DNA of 15,910 bases from a bacterium (Candidatus Torokbacteria) CG_4_10_14_0_2_um_filter_35_8 (GCA_002792135.1 PFNU01000127.1:1-15910); one strand, 5' to 3'; positions 7,595 through 14,977 are shown, numbered from the stretch's first letter. Program-made: numbers and translations. Notes: a model not told the origin generated them from the letters alone.

Positions 7595-7699
7595 GCAGGA
7601 ATAGTAGGGAAATATAAATTTTAGGCTGGTTTTCCGGAACCAAAAATTAAAAACTTTGCCCTACTGAAATTAATTGCCCTTGTAAAGATTTGTTAGTTT

Positions 7700-10234
7700 T
7701 TAGTCCTCTGATATTACAACTTGGTTTGAAATTTTAGATCCGGCGGGTCCTGGTCCTATATCTACAGAGGTTACTTGAAAACTTGGATCTACATTAATGG
7801 ATCCTGATTTATTGATCTTCCCTCCACTGATACTCGCCGTAATATTGCCGTTATTCCAACTTAATGAGATAGTATAGGTAGCATTTTCTTCCCACAAACT
7901 ATGATCAGTGAAGAAATAATTTTTTGGACTTTCGTTATCTGGATCAAATACTTTTACCTTACAATCACCTGACCTTCTTAGTCCTACACGCTGAGACTTT
8001 CCTCCTACTTTGCCAGAAAGATAAATAAGTTCTTCTTTAGGAGCGCAAGTACTAGGATTTACTTTGGTAATTTGGAAAGAAGCCTTTCCTCTACTTGATG
8101 GACTTTCTGGGCTAAGTTCTTTTGGTTTTATTTCTATCGTAATTGTTTTTGCTCCTGTCAAATTTCTATTCAGGTCAGTAACAGAGAGTGCGACATCATA
8201 TATTCCTTTTTTAGTAAATGTATGTTCAGGAGAGTGTTCTTCAGAGCTTCCACCATCTTTAAAATCCCATTCATACTTATACTTACCAGAGCCACTATCT
8301 ACGCTAGAAGAAAATTTTATTACTTTATCTACTTTAGCAGTAGTTTCAGAAGCATTTATTGTAATAATTAGAACATCAGGATCAGTCTCTCTACCACCTA
8401 CAACATTAATTCCTACACACTTACTTGCATCGCTAACCTTACAATTCCATGACTCTACGTTGCAATACATGTTGTCATTATTTACAACTTTTATCTTTGG
8501 CACACTAGGAGAATTTTCTGAGATTCCTATGTTTATCTCTAGTGTAGCTTGTGCGTACTTCTGTGTTACTTTGTCTGTTTCACCGTGAAGTACTTGAATT
8601 TGACTACTTGCTTTTTCCTTTGGGCTGAATGCTAGACTTCCTTCTATAATTAAATTTTTATTACTAGGCGTTTTTAATGAATAAGTATATACCTTAACAG
8701 TCATGTAGTATGGTTTATTTGCTTCTACTATGTGTACCGTCGTTGTTGTTACACCTACATCAACAACTGTAATTGGAAGGTTGCCACTACAACCTATCTC
8801 TGCTTTTTTAATACTAGCTTTCACAGTATAACTACCTCCTTTCGTGTATGTATGGCTTGCTTCTTGGTTTCTTGCTCCTGTGATATTTTTTTCTGTTTTA
8901 CCGCCATCTCCAAAATCCCATGATAGGGAAGCCCCACCTTCCTGCAATCCTACTATTTCAGCAGAAAAGGTAACCAAAGATCCAGTTCTAAGTTCACCAC
9001 TATATTTAACTCTTATACTTATTGTACAAGCAGCTTCAATTACAATTGGTTCAGTCCACCAATCCTTAACTGCTCCTACCACTGGCATATTATCCCAACC
9101 AAATGCTTTATAGCTTCCTTCAGGAAGGTTGTTAAAGTCAGCGCATCCACTAGATCCAGTTTTTACCTCTTTATATGGATCCTTACTACCATCTTTATAA
9201 ACACTTACTTGAGCTTCTTTTGTATAAGATTGTCCATCATAATAAGCACAGACTCTAATGCTTTTATCTCCAACTTTTTGGGCGATTACAGAAAAACCTT
9301 CACCGGGTGGTGTTACTGGTGATGGTGCTTCTCCAATAGTAACTTGTGACCCCCATTTTATAACATCTTTCCTACGTTTATCCCCGTCTCCATCTTCATC
9401 GTTTGGGTCTTCAAAGTAAAAATAATAACCCATATATGCATAAGTTCCTTTAAGACCACTGAAAGACGCTTTACCGGCAGAGTCAGTCCTTTTTGAAATA
9501 ACCTTACTTTTATCACTGGTAATTTTACCATCAATTACTGGGTATAACTCTATATAAGCATCAGCAGGTCCTCCGTTGTCGTCGTTATATTTGGCAATAA
9601 CAGTAAATCCGTTACTGGTTACGTCTGTATGTTTTACAAAAAGAGGACCTAAATATTTATCTGCTTGCGTGAGCTTCACTGAATTATTTCTCTGTCTAGC
9701 ATCAATAGGGGTTAGTTGGACAGCTGAGTTTTCAGAATCTGAATTAGTGTAATTTGCAAATGTAGTTTCTGCAACATCTTCAGAAGGAGTATTAGAAGTG
9801 GTATCTGAAGTTCTAATCTCCATCACTGTCGTAGCTTGTCTTGGTTCAATCAAGGGCCCCTGCCCCATTCTCAAACCAGGAAACATAACCAAACCAGGGC
9901 TAATAGTACGAAGAATAGTATAAGTACCAACCACAAGTATTAGACCCAGAAGAGAATTGGTGATTCTGCCTTTAGCATCTTCTGCTGCCTGCGCATTTCC
10001 AGCAGAGGTCATGTATTTATAACCTCCAAAAATGATCATAATTACAGCAGCAAGACCGGCAAGTACCATTGCTACATTAAAAATAAGCTTAATGTAGTCT
10101 CCAATACTGTTTATTTCTGTGGTTCCCAAAAGAGGAACATTGAGTTCGTAGCCGTAAGTAATGGATGGGGTGATAAATGCAAATACAAGAAGAAAGGCTA
10201 AAATTTTCTTTAGCTTGTTTTTTGGATGTGACAT
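7700..10234 (-). CDS. Surface protein B: T4SS_pilin-like anchor with two beta modules and two PKD domains
   Basis: This 844-residue paralogue of A and C has a signal peptide (1-28, KNKLKKILAFLLVFAF core), mature start YELNVPL (29-35), and the two-helix T4SS_pilin-like unit (about 48-71 and 91-112) with loop GGYKYMTSAGNAQAAEDAKG. The stalk contains GPLIEP and NNSVKLTQ. Two prealbumin-like modules follow (about 205-302 and 313-400), then a PKD with WDFGDGG (439-445), the module shared with A and C (492-612, WNC and SKC cysteines), and a second PKD with YEWDFKDGG (654-662). The C-terminal domain (712-844) contains ATYTISLSWNNGNITASISG, resembling the end of protein A. The first beta module holds DEDGDGDKRRKD (279-290), which fits an EF-hand-like calcium loop. 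The start is secure from the signal peptide. It is probably an adhesin-like surface protein; the ligand is unknown. Confidence 0.86.
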   Translation of the reverse strand: MSHPKNKLKKILAFLLVFAFITPSITYGYELNVPLLGTTEINSIGDYIKLIFNVAMVLAGLAAVIMIIFGGYKYMTSAGNAQAAEDAKGRITNSLLGLILVVGTYTILRTISPGLVMFPGLRMGQGPLIEPRQATTVMEIRTSDTTSNTPSEDVAETTFANYTNSDSENSAVQLTPIDARQRNNSVKLTQADKYLGPLFVKHTDVTSNGFTVIAKYNDDNGGPADAYIELYPVIDGKITSDKSKVISKRTDSAGKASFSGLKGTYAYMGYYFYFEDPNDEDGDGDKRRKDVIKWGSQVTIGEAPSPVTPPGEGFSVIAQKVGDKSIRVCAYYDGQSYTKEAQVSVYKDGSKDPYKEVKTGSSGCADFNNLPEGSYKAFGWDNMPVVGAVKDWWTEPIVIEAACTISIRVKYSGELRTGSLVTFSAEIVGLQEGGASLSWDFGDGGKTEKNITGARNQEASHTYTKGGSYTVKASIKKAEIGCSGNLPITVVDVGVTTTTVHIVEANKPYYMTVKVYTYSLKTPSNKNLIIEGSLAFSPKEKASSQIQVLHGETDKVTQKYAQATLEINIGISENSPSVPKIKVVNNDNMYCNVESWNCKVSDASKCVGINVVGGRETDPDVLIITINASETTAKVDKVIKFSSSVDSGSGKYKYEWDFKDGGSSEEHSPEHTFTKKGIYDVALSVTDLNRNLTGAKTITIEIKPKELSPESPSSRGKASFQITKVNPSTCAPKEELIYLSGKVGGKSQRVGLRRSGDCKVKVFDPDNESPKNYFFTDHSLWEENATYTISLSWNNGNITASISGGKINKSGSINVDPSFQVTSVDIGPGPAGSKISNQVVISED

Positions 10235-10358
10235 AGGTTAGATAAATTCAAAATTTAAAAATCAAAGTTTAAAAAAGTGTAAAGTTTAAAGCGAAAAGCG
10301 TGAAGTAGATGGTGGTACAGTCTTCAAGAGTTACTTAATGTTATAAATTTTTGTGTAC

Positions 10359-13300
10359 TTACCGGCAAGTTATCTTGTATGGTGCGAGTATCAAGTTATA
10401 TTGTGCTGTTCCGGTTTTGCCTTGATTATCTTTTACAGTGAGTGTAACTTTAAATTTTTTGATACCACTCGATATTTTACTACCATATGAGTGCTTTGGT
10501 TCTTTTTCATTAGATTTATTGCCATCGTCAAAATCCCATTCATAAGTATATTGAGCATTTACATCTTTTATTATGGGTTTAAATTGTATTGTGCGGCCTT
10601 GTTGGGAGCAGCGATTGTTAGAAGCACTGATTTCTACATATACCTCGTTAGGTTCATAATTATAATCACCAGATACTGATAAGTTTACTTCAGAATCCCA
10701 TGATACTTTTTTAAAGTCCACGTTGTTATTGTTAATTACTACCTTGGGAGTTCTATTTTTCTTTAAGGATGACCTATCAAGAAATATTGTTAATGTGCCC
10801 CCGTTTCCGCCTATCTTTCTTTCAAATTTTGAGCGTATTTGTACACCTAGTGCATCTTTTACTTGAATACTACTGCTACCAGCTCCTTTGGCACTAAAGT
10901 GGAACTGTCCTCTTCCAATTTCTTTGAAGCTAGTATTAGTGTAGTCGTAATAAGCCTTTGCTTTGTCAAATATATCGAATATACTTCTTGATGCTACTTC
11001 AGGTGTGGTAACTTCTTTTACAACCACATCAATAGGATGAGTATTTTCATCAATAGTATAAGTGGATACTGCTGTTACTCCGATTTCAGGGAGAGTAAAT
11101 GTTATTTGTCCTTGAAGTTCATCTTTTTTGGCAGTTACAGTGTATTTTCCTGGATAGTAGTTGCGAGTTATCTGAGATCCGGCCCAAGCAGTTCCTCCAT
11201 CTCCAAAATCCCAGTAGTAGCTTCTGTCAATCTCGGTAATGGGGGGTTGGGGAAGAACAACAATAGTGGAATAGTGATACTCACATGCTCCTGAATCTGA
11301 ATTATATATCCAACGGTTATTATTAGTAGAGTCAGGACTTGAATCTAAACTAATAGACTCATAAGCAGGGCAGGCTTCACGTTTACAAGTTATACTTATC
11401 AGTATTTCAAGAACCATTCTAACCGGAGTTGGAAGGTATGGAATTATATACTTTCTTGCTATATCTGACGTCAACCCTTCCTTACCAACCCTTACGGCTT
11501 CCTCTAAAACTTCTTTGCCAACTATCTTAACATCAACATCAACAGTACTAAAATCTAGATTTATTTTTAAGTTTCCGTTTTCATCAATTTTAACGTATAC
11601 ACCTTTCCCCCAATTTATCCAAACATGGCTTTTTCTAATCTTCCGTTCTATTTCTTTTTCTACTTCTTCTTTTGCTTCTTTCCTTTCTTTATCCGCTACT
11701 TCTTTCTTAACACAAAAATACCGATAGTCGTTAAACATCCATTCTCTAGCACATATTTCATCAGAGCTACATGGAGGAGAACATTTAGTAAGAGTACTTT
11801 CCTTAACACATTTACCAGTAGTATCACTTCTTACGTACCCTGTCTTGCAGACACATTTGTTTGCGCTTTCACTAAATACTTCATTGTCTCCAGTACAAGT
11901 TCGTGTTGTAGATTTTTTAACACACTGACCGTTTTTACATTCTTTTCCTGATGGACAATCACTATCACTGACACATTCACTTTTCTTAACACATTTACCA
12001 TTTTTACATTCATATCCGCTAGTACAATCACTAGAAGTATTACAAGATACTCCTTGAGCACCCATCCCGCTTGTGTCTTTACTCGCCTTAAACTTAACAC
12101 TCCAAGTTCCATCATTATTAGAAGTTGGAATAGGGGTGATTTTGAGGAAGCCTGTAGAAGGAGGTATGTCTGGTATTTCTTGTGCAGTAATATGGATAGT
12201 TACACCCGCCCAGTCTTTAACTTGTCCTACTCCTGCGATATTTGTCCAACCAAAAACTTTGTAATAACTTTCTGGAAGATTAGAAAATGTATAACATCCC
12301 TCTGTAGGGCCTGTTCCTTTCTCACCACCATATATTTCGTATTTTCCCCCTTCTGAGCTAGATTTATAAACACTTGTACGAACCTCTTTTTTAAAAGGTT
12401 TGCCATCATAATAAGCGCAGACTTTTATAGCGTTATTACCAGTTTTTTGAGCAGTTACAGAGAAGCCTGTTTGAGTAGGAGTTGGTGCTACTGGTTCACT
12501 TGGTTCGTCTTTACCAGTTCCTGGTTTAATTTCAACATATACTCCCCCCCAAGTTTTAACTATATTATCTGGATGATTTCTCTGTCCTTTGCCCTCTCCC
12601 GCAGGAAGATTAGGATCTATATAGTAATAGGCAAGAAAAGTATATTTTCCTGCGGGAAGATTAGTAAAGATTACTTTTTTATCGTTGCCAGTACCTTGAG
12701 CCGCATGAAAGCCTCCGTCTTTATAGATTTCTACTTGGCACGGAGTAGAAGTTTCAACATAAATTTCCCCTGGAGCAATGTCGTCGGTAGCTTTAGCTAC
12801 GTTTATAGAGAGAGTGGGCGAGACTGTTACGGTTGTGAGTTCTACGGAGCTATTTTTCTGATTACTATCGCTTGATGCTAAGACTAAAAAGTTGTCAGAA
12901 TCATTATTGTATACGCTTTCTTTAGATTTTATGTTTAGTACCGTTGCAGTTTCTGTTGGCTCTATAATAGGACCACCTTCAGTACTCAAAAAAGGAAGCA
13001 TTATTAAGTTTGGACTAATAGTAGAAAGAATGACAAATGTTCCGACAACGAGTACTAATCCCAAAAGTGCGCCAGCAATTACCTCTTTGGCATTTTCCAT
13101 GGCTTGGGCACTTCCCGCAGCAGTCATATATCTATAACCTCCATAAATAATCATGATTACAGCAGTAAGACCAGCAAGTACTAGTACCACGTTGAAAATA
13201 AGCTTAACATAGTCTGCAAAAGTGCTTACTTCTGTGGTTCCCAAAAGAGGAACCTGAAGCTCGTATGCTGCTACTAAATTTGGAACAGTAAGTGTTAGTA

Positions 13301-13397
13301 AAAGAAAAACAATAACACCTTTTTTCAGCATCGCAGGTTTTGACTGCATAGGTTTATTGTAATAAGAGTTAGAAAATATATATAGTTGATTCTTCAT
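10359..13397 (-). CDS. Surface protein C: T4SS_pilin-like anchor with cysteine-rich insert and PKD domains
   Basis: This is the largest paralogue (1012 residues) and the first in transcription order. It has a signal peptide, mature start YELQVPL (45-51), a two-helix T4SS_pilin-like unit (about 65-87 and 106-127), and a stalk with GGPIIEP and NSSVELTTV. Two prealbumin-like modules follow (about 196-292 and 311-404; WGGVYVEI and WAGVTIHI). A region absent from A and B comes next: a cysteine-rich segment (451-565, 16 Cys) with two tandem Cx5Cx5Cx4C units, then a charged helix (566-590) and further helical sequence to about 671. After it come a PKD with YYWDFGDGG (727-735), the shared module (about 770-912, its cysteines lost) and a final PKD with YEWDFDDGN (952-960). 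There is no lectin-like end. M17 (13347-13349) or M23 gives a more normal signal peptide than M1. Probably an extracellular binding protein; ligand unknown. Confidence 0.85.
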   Translation of the reverse strand: MKNQLYIFSNSYYNKPMQSKPAMLKKGVIVFLLLTLTVPNLVAAYELQVPLLGTTEVSTFADYVKLIFNVVLVLAGLTAVIMIIYGGYRYMTAAGSAQAMENAKEVIAGALLGLVLVVGTFVILSTISPNLIMLPFLSTEGGPIIEPTETATVLNIKSKESVYNNDSDNFLVLASSDSNQKNSSVELTTVTVSPTLSINVAKATDDIAPGEIYVETSTPCQVEIYKDGGFHAAQGTGNDKKVIFTNLPAGKYTFLAYYYIDPNLPAGEGKGQRNHPDNIVKTWGGVYVEIKPGTGKDEPSEPVAPTPTQTGFSVTAQKTGNNAIKVCAYYDGKPFKKEVRTSVYKSSSEGGKYEIYGGEKGTGPTEGCYTFSNLPESYYKVFGWTNIAGVGQVKDWAGVTIHITAQEIPDIPPSTGFLKITPIPTSNNDGTWSVKFKASKDTSGMGAQGVSCNTSSDCTSGYECKNGKCVKKSECVSDSDCPSGKECKNGQCVKKSTTRTCTGDNEVFSESANKCVCKTGYVRSDTTGKCVKESTLTKCSPPCSSDEICAREWMFNDYRYFCVKKEVADKERKEAKEEVEKEIERKIRKSHVWINWGKGVYVKIDENGNLKINLDFSTVDVDVKIVGKEVLEEAVRVGKEGLTSDIARKYIIPYLPTPVRMVLEILISITCKREACPAYESISLDSSPDSTNNNRWIYNSDSGACEYHYSTIVVLPQPPITEIDRSYYWDFGDGGTAWAGSQITRNYYPGKYTVTAKKDELQGQITFTLPEIGVTAVSTYTIDENTHPIDVVVKEVTTPEVASRSIFDIFDKAKAYYDYTNTSFKEIGRGQFHFSAKGAGSSSIQVKDALGVQIRSKFERKIGGNGGTLTIFLDRSSLKKNRTPKVVINNNNVDFKKVSWDSEVNLSVSGDYNYEPNEVYVEISASNNRCSQQGRTIQFKPIIKDVNAQYTYEWDFDDGNKSNEKEPKHSYGSKISSGIKKFKVTLTVKDNQGKTGTAQYNLILAPYKITCR

Positions 13398-13400
13398 CTA

Positions 13401-13435
13401 ATCATAACAACAACCACAACTTCCGCAAACGTTTG
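13401..13435 (-). promoter_or_regulatory. Possible promoter of protein C with adjoining palindrome
   Basis: On the minus strand TTGCGG (13423-13428) and TATGAT (13401-13406) are 16 bp apart, a fair sigma-70-like pair. Transcription would begin near or just past the first ATG, favouring translation from M17 or M23. A perfect 10-bp palindrome, CAAACGTTTG (13426-13435), overlaps the -35 region and could be an operator. Support is limited to pattern. Confidence 0.3.
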
Positions 13436-13594
13436 TAGTGTTTACTGATAGAATTTTACTAAGTTTGTCTTGGTTTTTGAAATTGTGGCAATATTATCTG
13501 TTTCTTGTTTTAAATATTAACTCAATCTTAAGAAGATGTAAAGTTGAAAAAAGTCTTTTAATTTAGTAGATAAGGGTGTAGAATTTTAGAAGAT

Positions 13595-13627
13595 TAGCTT
13601 GTAGCTTTTTAGCTTTTTAGCTTGTAG
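13595..13627. repeat. Short tandem TAGCTT repeat
   Basis: Four units (TAGCTTG, TAGCTTTT, TAGCTTTT, TAGCTTG) lie end to end. It is a small, imperfect microsatellite-like run with no evident function. Confidence 0.5.
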
Positions 13628-13640
13628 ACGTTGGTTTTCC

Positions 13641-13688
13641 GAGTATATGCGAATTGATACGAATTAAATGCGAATTTCTGTGCGAATT
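13641..13688 (+). repeat. gagtatatgcgaattga repeat (copy 1) and 'gcgaatt' array
   Basis: The 17-mer GAGTATATGCGAATTGA (13641-13657) is repeated exactly at 14786-14802 in the same orientation. It leads into three further variants of the core word (acgaatt, gcgaatt, gcgaatt) spaced 9-13 bp apart. The two 17-mers bracket the MYG1-like gene. Confidence 0.6.
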
Positions 13689-13702
13689 TTCTAAATACAC
13701 CT

Positions 13703-13830
13703 GTCATCCTGGACGGAGCCGAAGCGGAGCGAAGGATCCCGTTGGATCTTGCAACGTCTTTGGGCAAGCGGGGATCCTTCATCTGCCTTGTCGTCCGCCT
13801 TAAGGCGGACTCTGGCGAATTCAGGATGAC
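13703..13830. repeat. GC-rich palindromic intergenic element
   Basis: The ends are a perfect 9-bp inverted repeat (GTCATCCTG 13703-13711, CAGGATGAC 13822-13830). Inside is a perfect 10-bp inverted repeat (GAAGGATCCC 13731-13740, GGGATCCTTC 13771-13780) and an 18-bp perfect palindrome, GTCCGCCTTAAGGCGGAC (13793-13810). Related 'GTCATCCTG...GAAGGATC' elements are known as dispersed intergenic repeats in many bacteria. It would fold into a branched structure in either strand and may also act as a terminator; no coding capacity is seen. Confidence 0.75.
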
Positions 13831-13840
13831 GTGGCGTTTT

Positions 13841-13910
13841 CAATCATTGGTCATTTAGTCATTGGACATTGATTTGATATTAGAAATTGGTCATTGGTAA
13901 TTGGCAGTCT
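13841..13910 (+). repeat. AT-rich 'attggtcatt' intergenic repeat, copy 2
   Basis: Words such as ATTGGTCATTTAGTCATTGG, ATTAGAAATTGG and TCATTGGTAATTGG repeat those on the opposite strand at 2558-2617. It immediately precedes the MYG1-like gene, leaving about 28 bp for a promoter. Confidence 0.55.
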
Positions 13911-13938
13911 TTAGTTCTTAATTTTAACTTTAAATATA

Positions 13939-14769
13939 ATGTTGAAGCTTGTTACTCATATTAAACCTCACTTAGACGATATTTGTGCTCTCTGGCTTCT
14001 CAAAAAATTTGATTCAAAGTTTGAAAATGCAGAGATAGGTTTTGTTCCCACAAACCACAAAGGTGGAGAAGTAGATAAAGATCCTAACAAGACTTATATT
14101 GGTGTGGGAAGAGGAAAGTTTGATGAGCATAAAGGAGACTTGCAAGAATGTTCCTCTACTTTAGTTTGGAAAGATTTGAAAAAGAGAGGTTTAGTTAAAG
14201 ACACAAAAATGGAAAAAGCAATAACTTATTTACTGGGCTGGGTCTTAAAAGAAGATACAGGTAAACTGAAAGATATTGCCTATAGCAATTTTACTGTACC
14301 AAGTATTTTACATGGTTTTTATAGGATAAATAACGATGATTCTTTAAAACTAACCGAGTTTGGATTTTCTATTTTGGATAGTATTTTATATGCTTTGAAA
14401 GATATTGTTACTTTGGAAGAAGAATGGAAAGATAGGATCGAAATAAAAAGTAAGTTTGGTAAAGCTGCTGCGTTTGAAACCTCTGTTTTTAAAGGTATCG
14501 ATCAATTTGTTTATCAAAAAGGCTTTACCGTGGCGATTTTTAGGAATACAAAGAAAGGTTATGTAAAGTTTAAAGCAAAGGCAGATTCGGATATTGATTT
14601 TACTTCTCTTTATAAAAGAATAAAAAAAGAAGATTTTTGTGCTGGTTGGTATTTACATCATTCTAAGAAGATGTTGATTTGCGGATCAGAGTGTGCACCA
14701 AATGAGGTTTTGTCGAATTTAAGTTTTGAACGATTGGTTAAAATATTTAGAGAAGAATTTGAAAGCTAA
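13939..14769 (+). CDS. MYG1/DHH-like predicted metal-dependent hydrolase
   Basis: The 276-residue soluble protein begins LVTHIKPHLDDICALWLL (4-21), which resembles the N-terminal metal motif of MYG1-type proteins (THxGxFHxDE). A second block, YIGVGRGKFDEHKGD (53-67), resembles their DVGxxxDxxxxxFDHHQ motif. The His and Asp residues fit a binuclear metal site. The C-terminal block CAGWYLHHSKKMLICGS (234-250) may correspond to the substrate-binding lobe of DHH-superfamily phosphoesterases. Eukaryotic MYG1 is an exonuclease; the role of bacterial relatives is unclear. ATG 13939 is required because the THxxxHLDD motif starts at residue 6. A TATAAT overlaps the start codon and so is unlikely to be its promoter. 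The gene is isolated, flanked on both sides by repeats including a direct 17-mer, and converges on the kinase gene. The assignment rests on motif resemblance only. Confidence 0.6.
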   Translation: MLKLVTHIKPHLDDICALWLLKKFDSKFENAEIGFVPTNHKGGEVDKDPNKTYIGVGRGKFDEHKGDLQECSSTLVWKDLKKRGLVKDTKMEKAITYLLGWVLKEDTGKLKDIAYSNFTVPSILHGFYRINNDDSLKLTEFGFSILDSILYALKDIVTLEEEWKDRIEIKSKFGKAAAFETSVFKGIDQFVYQKGFTVAIFRNTKKGYVKFKAKADSDIDFTSLYKRIKKEDFCAGWYLHHSKKMLICGSECAPNEVLSNLSFERLVKIFREEFES

Positions 14770-14785
14770 GTTCTTTTAGTTTTTT

Positions 14786-14802
14786 GAGTATATGCGAATT
14801 GA
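14786..14802 (+). repeat. gagtatatgcgaattga repeat, copy 2
   Basis: This is an exact copy of the 17-mer at 13641-13657. The similarity extends about 7 bases to the left with two mismatches (gttttyyGAG). It starts 16 bases after the stop of the MYG1-like gene. Confidence 0.6.
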
Positions 14803-14808
14803 GTGAGG

Positions 14809-14840
14809 CTATTAGGCTATTAGGGTATTGGGGTATTAGG
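14809..14840 (+). repeat. Short 'tattagg' tandem run
   Basis: Four imperfect units (CTATTAGG, CTATTAGG, GTATTGGG, GTATTAGG) lie in a row. They resemble the words in the AT-rich intergenic repeats at 2558 and 13841. Confidence 0.5.
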
Positions 14841-14891
14841 AATTAAAAGTCAAGGATTTAAATATCAAGAGAGGTCTTCTAGAACACTAGA

Positions 14892-14968
14892 GTGAGAGCA
14901 GAAACTCTCGTCTACCTATTTTTTGGCGTATCTGGGATTCATGATTCCTAATTCATAATTCCTGATTC
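14892..14968. repeat. Dispersed hairpin-plus-tail repeat, copy 2
   Basis: GAGAG-CAGAAA-CTCTC is followed by GTCTACC and, after about 22 bases, by ATTCATGATTCCTAATTCAT and AATTCCTGATTC. It aligns with 1402-1470 along its whole length. This copy sits between two convergent gene ends, where the hairpin could help termination. Confidence 0.6.
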
Positions 14969-14977
14969 ACTTACATT

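Larger units (their letters stand above)
13398..13938. other. 541-bp gene-free divergent spacer
   Basis: No reading frame here looks coding. The left end should carry the promoter of protein C. The rest holds, in order, a TAGCTT run, the gagtatatgcgaattga direct repeat and a 'gcgaatt' array, a GC-rich palindromic element, and an AT-rich dispersed repeat that reaches almost to the next gene. Base composition jumps sharply in the palindromic element compared with its AT-rich flanks. Confidence 0.7.

Noticed and set aside
11831..12115. Minus-strand open frame of 94 residues inside protein C
   Set aside because: It is a shadow frame over the cysteine-rich repeat; the main frame has the recognisable domain order, and this one has none.
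5284..13397. Sortase-anchored cell-wall adhesins
   Set aside because: No LPxTG-type motif followed by a hydrophobic C-terminal segment is present in any of the three proteins; anchoring is by the N-terminal helices.
13641..13688. CRISPR-like array from the repeated 'gcgaatt' words
   Set aside because: The units are only about 7 bp, spacing is short and irregular, and no cas gene is in the window.
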